Positions 62,787 through 64,000 of a stretch of DNA of 64,000 bases are shown one piece after another. The notes beneath the pieces were generated by a model. The model worked only from the letters and a program-made list of their open reading frames with translations. It did no database searches and was not told the origin of the DNA. The stretch comes from an uncultured Spirochaetales bacterium (lineage in GTDB: Bacteria > UBP6 > UBA1177), in contig CACYHH010000002.1 in the NCBI GenBank assembly GCA_902774115.1, forward strand, positions 186,001 to 250,000. Reading direction: 5' to 3'. The stretch's first letter is position 1; every line of letters starts with the position of its first letter. The position numbers were made by a program, and so were the translations under genes.

Positions 62787-63971
62787 TTACCCAAAATATT
62801 CCTGCATCAAACTATCAAACAAAAGCTGTGTTTTTTCAAGGGATTTCTGTATTGCCAATTTTGATTTGTCGGTCTGAGCAACGAAATCTGAGAACTCTTT
62901 TTGCAACGAAACATTAGGCAACATAACAGGTATTTGCTCAACCTTATTCAAAAATAAATGACCGATAGCTGAAGCATGTACATTTGCATTCATAATTTGC
63001 TGAATGCTCTCTTGTCTTAATAGCCATGCAATATAATGGGGATTTATTTTTGTTCTATCCAATTTAAGAAGTGTAATCCCTCTATCCATAGTAAACGGCT
63101 TACTATTTATTGGAACAATCGCAACATTGCCAATAGTTCCTGTAGTAGTAATAAGAACATCATTACCCTCAGGATTACATCGCTTGTAAATACGCTTATG
63201 AATTTCATCAGAGGTATATGTCACTGCGTTCCAATCAATTTCTCCAGAAGATTTTATATGTTTAGCATTAAGAAACGGATGTCCGTGTTCAACTTTTGCA
63301 ACACTTCCATGTTCTCCATCTGTTATCTTTGTGCAGACAGATTTCATATTCTCGTAATCCCACCCTTTCGGATTTTTAACCGGATCCCCAAACATCTCCA
63401 CAAACCTTGCTTTAACGAGCTCATCGAGCGCGGAAAGCTGCGCTTTTCGCTTTTCTATAATGTCTGAAATCTTGTCCAAACGATAACATACGCTGATTTG
63501 TTTTTCATAATTTGCATCAGCGACTTCATATCGCTCAATGTAATCATCAATTTTCAAATTATGAAGACCTGTGGTTTTATTCTCAAAAGCCCTTGTACCA
63601 CCTTTCCTGTAATTTGCGTAAAGGGAATAAAACACATATCTAGGGAACCATTCTTTTTGGTTTTTAATTCTCAGCAAACCAGTGAAATTATTAAACAAAT
63701 ATTTGTTCTCAGGACCGTCATAATAAATAACTCTCCCAACAGGCTGCTTGTCGCTGCCACCTGATTTTTCAATAATAATATCACCAGTACGAAGGAATTT
63801 TTCTTCGATATTTTTTCTAGTAATAGTTCTTGTTACTACATTATCAAAATTCACAATACCTTCATTTGTAAAATTTGTAGTGCGGAGAACTGGAATTCCG
63901 TTGCCGTTTTCATCATCAGTTCCCCATTCCCCAGACAAGGCTTTGCCAGTAATATTAAATAATTTCGTCAT
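62787..63971 (-). CDS. hsdS: Type I restriction specificity subunit
   Basis: 394 residues with two target-recognition parts. The first is IPVLRTTNFTNEGIVNFDNV...GDIIIEKSGGSDKQPVGR, followed by a helical spacer (ISDIIEKRKAQLSALDELVKARFVEMFGDPVKNPKGW). The second is KITDGEHGSVAKVEHGHPFLNAKHI...DVLITTTGTIGNVAIV, ending in a second helical spacer. It sets the DNA site for the type I enzyme. The start overlaps the stop of the previous gene as ATGA. It is AT-rich like the TIR and AbiH genes. Confidence 0.92.
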   Translation of the reverse strand: MTKLFNITGKALSGEWGTDDENGNGIPVLRTTNFTNEGIVNFDNVVTRTITRKNIEEKFLRTGDIIIEKSGGSDKQPVGRVIYYDGPENKYLFNNFTGLLRIKNQKEWFPRYVFYSLYANYRKGGTRAFENKTTGLHNLKIDDYIERYEVADANYEKQISVCYRLDKISDIIEKRKAQLSALDELVKARFVEMFGDPVKNPKGWDYENMKSVCTKITDGEHGSVAKVEHGHPFLNAKHIKSSGEIDWNAVTYTSDEIHKRIYKRCNPEGNDVLITTTGTIGNVAIVPINSKPFTMDRGITLLKLDRTKINPHYIAWLLRQESIQQIMNANVHASAIGHLFLNKVEQIPVMLPNVSLQKEFSDFVAQTDKSKLAIQKSLEKTQLLFDSLMQEYFG

Positions 63972-64000
63972 CTCTCATCACCCCGCAATTTCCTGTGAAC
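63968..64000 (-). CDS. 3' end of a gene before hsdS, probably hsdM
   Basis: Only the last ten codons (VHRKLRGDER) and a TGA are in the window. The stop overlaps the hsdS start as ATGA. In type I loci the methylase gene normally precedes hsdS, so hsdM is the natural guess, but the sequence itself is too short to tell. Confidence 0.5.
   Translation of the reverse strand, partial: VHRKLRGDER

Overview
The window reads as chromosomal DNA of a diderm (Gram-negative), probably anaerobic or fermentative bacterium. The diderm reading rests on a TolC/RND/adaptor efflux set, many Sec/lipobox proteins and an SppA protease. The anaerobic reading rests on a fused indolepyruvate:ferredoxin oxidoreductase and a phosphofructokinase with pyrophosphate-type motifs. 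Cys-rich lipoproteins with Asp/Ser/Asn/Gly linkers and DUF1566 (Lcl_C) domains are a distinctive trait. I cannot fix the phylum from sequence alone. No rRNA, tRNA or CRISPR array was seen.

Layout. 1-10.7 kb (minus strand): a long periplasmic coiled-coil protein that runs off the left edge; an operon of indolepyruvate oxidoreductase, a membrane-anchored protein, a GT39-like glycosyltransferase and an M23 peptidase; then metK downstream of rplM-rpsI. 11-18.2 kb (plus strand): a lipoprotein, a threonine dehydrogenase-type epimerase, mscL, a sulfotransferase, ftsY, a PPi-type phosphofructokinase and mnmA. 18.2-31.4 kb is an accessory island. It holds a broken HepT toxin beside an intact HTH-nucleotidyltransferase antitoxin with an operator-like palindrome, an XRE regulator, a 1151-residue lipoprotein with eleven 4-Cys repeats, a SIR2-like protein, a second DUF1566 lipoprotein, an AT-rich 1156-residue HD + GHKL ATPase protein, a DUF1016 nuclease, a RhuM protein and a DUF1016 remnant. 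31.5-54 kb is mostly housekeeping: sppA, a frameshifted lipoprotein inserted behind it, an amidohydrolase, YihY, a TetR-controlled RND efflux operon, RidA, TPR and VWA proteins, an amylase ORF fused in frame to a cysteine desulfidase-like ORF, YqeY, a P1 peptidase and a Vat-like acetyltransferase. It ends with an orphan DinJ antitoxin whose toxin survives only as a scar. 54.2-64 kb (minus strand) is a defence island. A type I restriction locus (hsdR at one end, hsdS and the end of a probable hsdM at the other) encloses two AlbA_2 ATP-binding proteins, an AbiH protein and a TIR-like effector.

Small palindromic repeats recur in the window. One family (GAGACGT-type arms, loop ACCTGA) lies both between genes and inside ftsY. 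Another (GGCTCGCC...GAGAGGGG) lies between genes and inside the hsdR reading frame. The strongest candidates for new biology are the TIR/AbiH/AlbA_2 set nested in the type I locus, and the HD-GHKL ATPase near a SIR2-like gene and DUF1566 lipoproteins. Their roles in immunity are inferred from domain families and context, not shown by the sequence.
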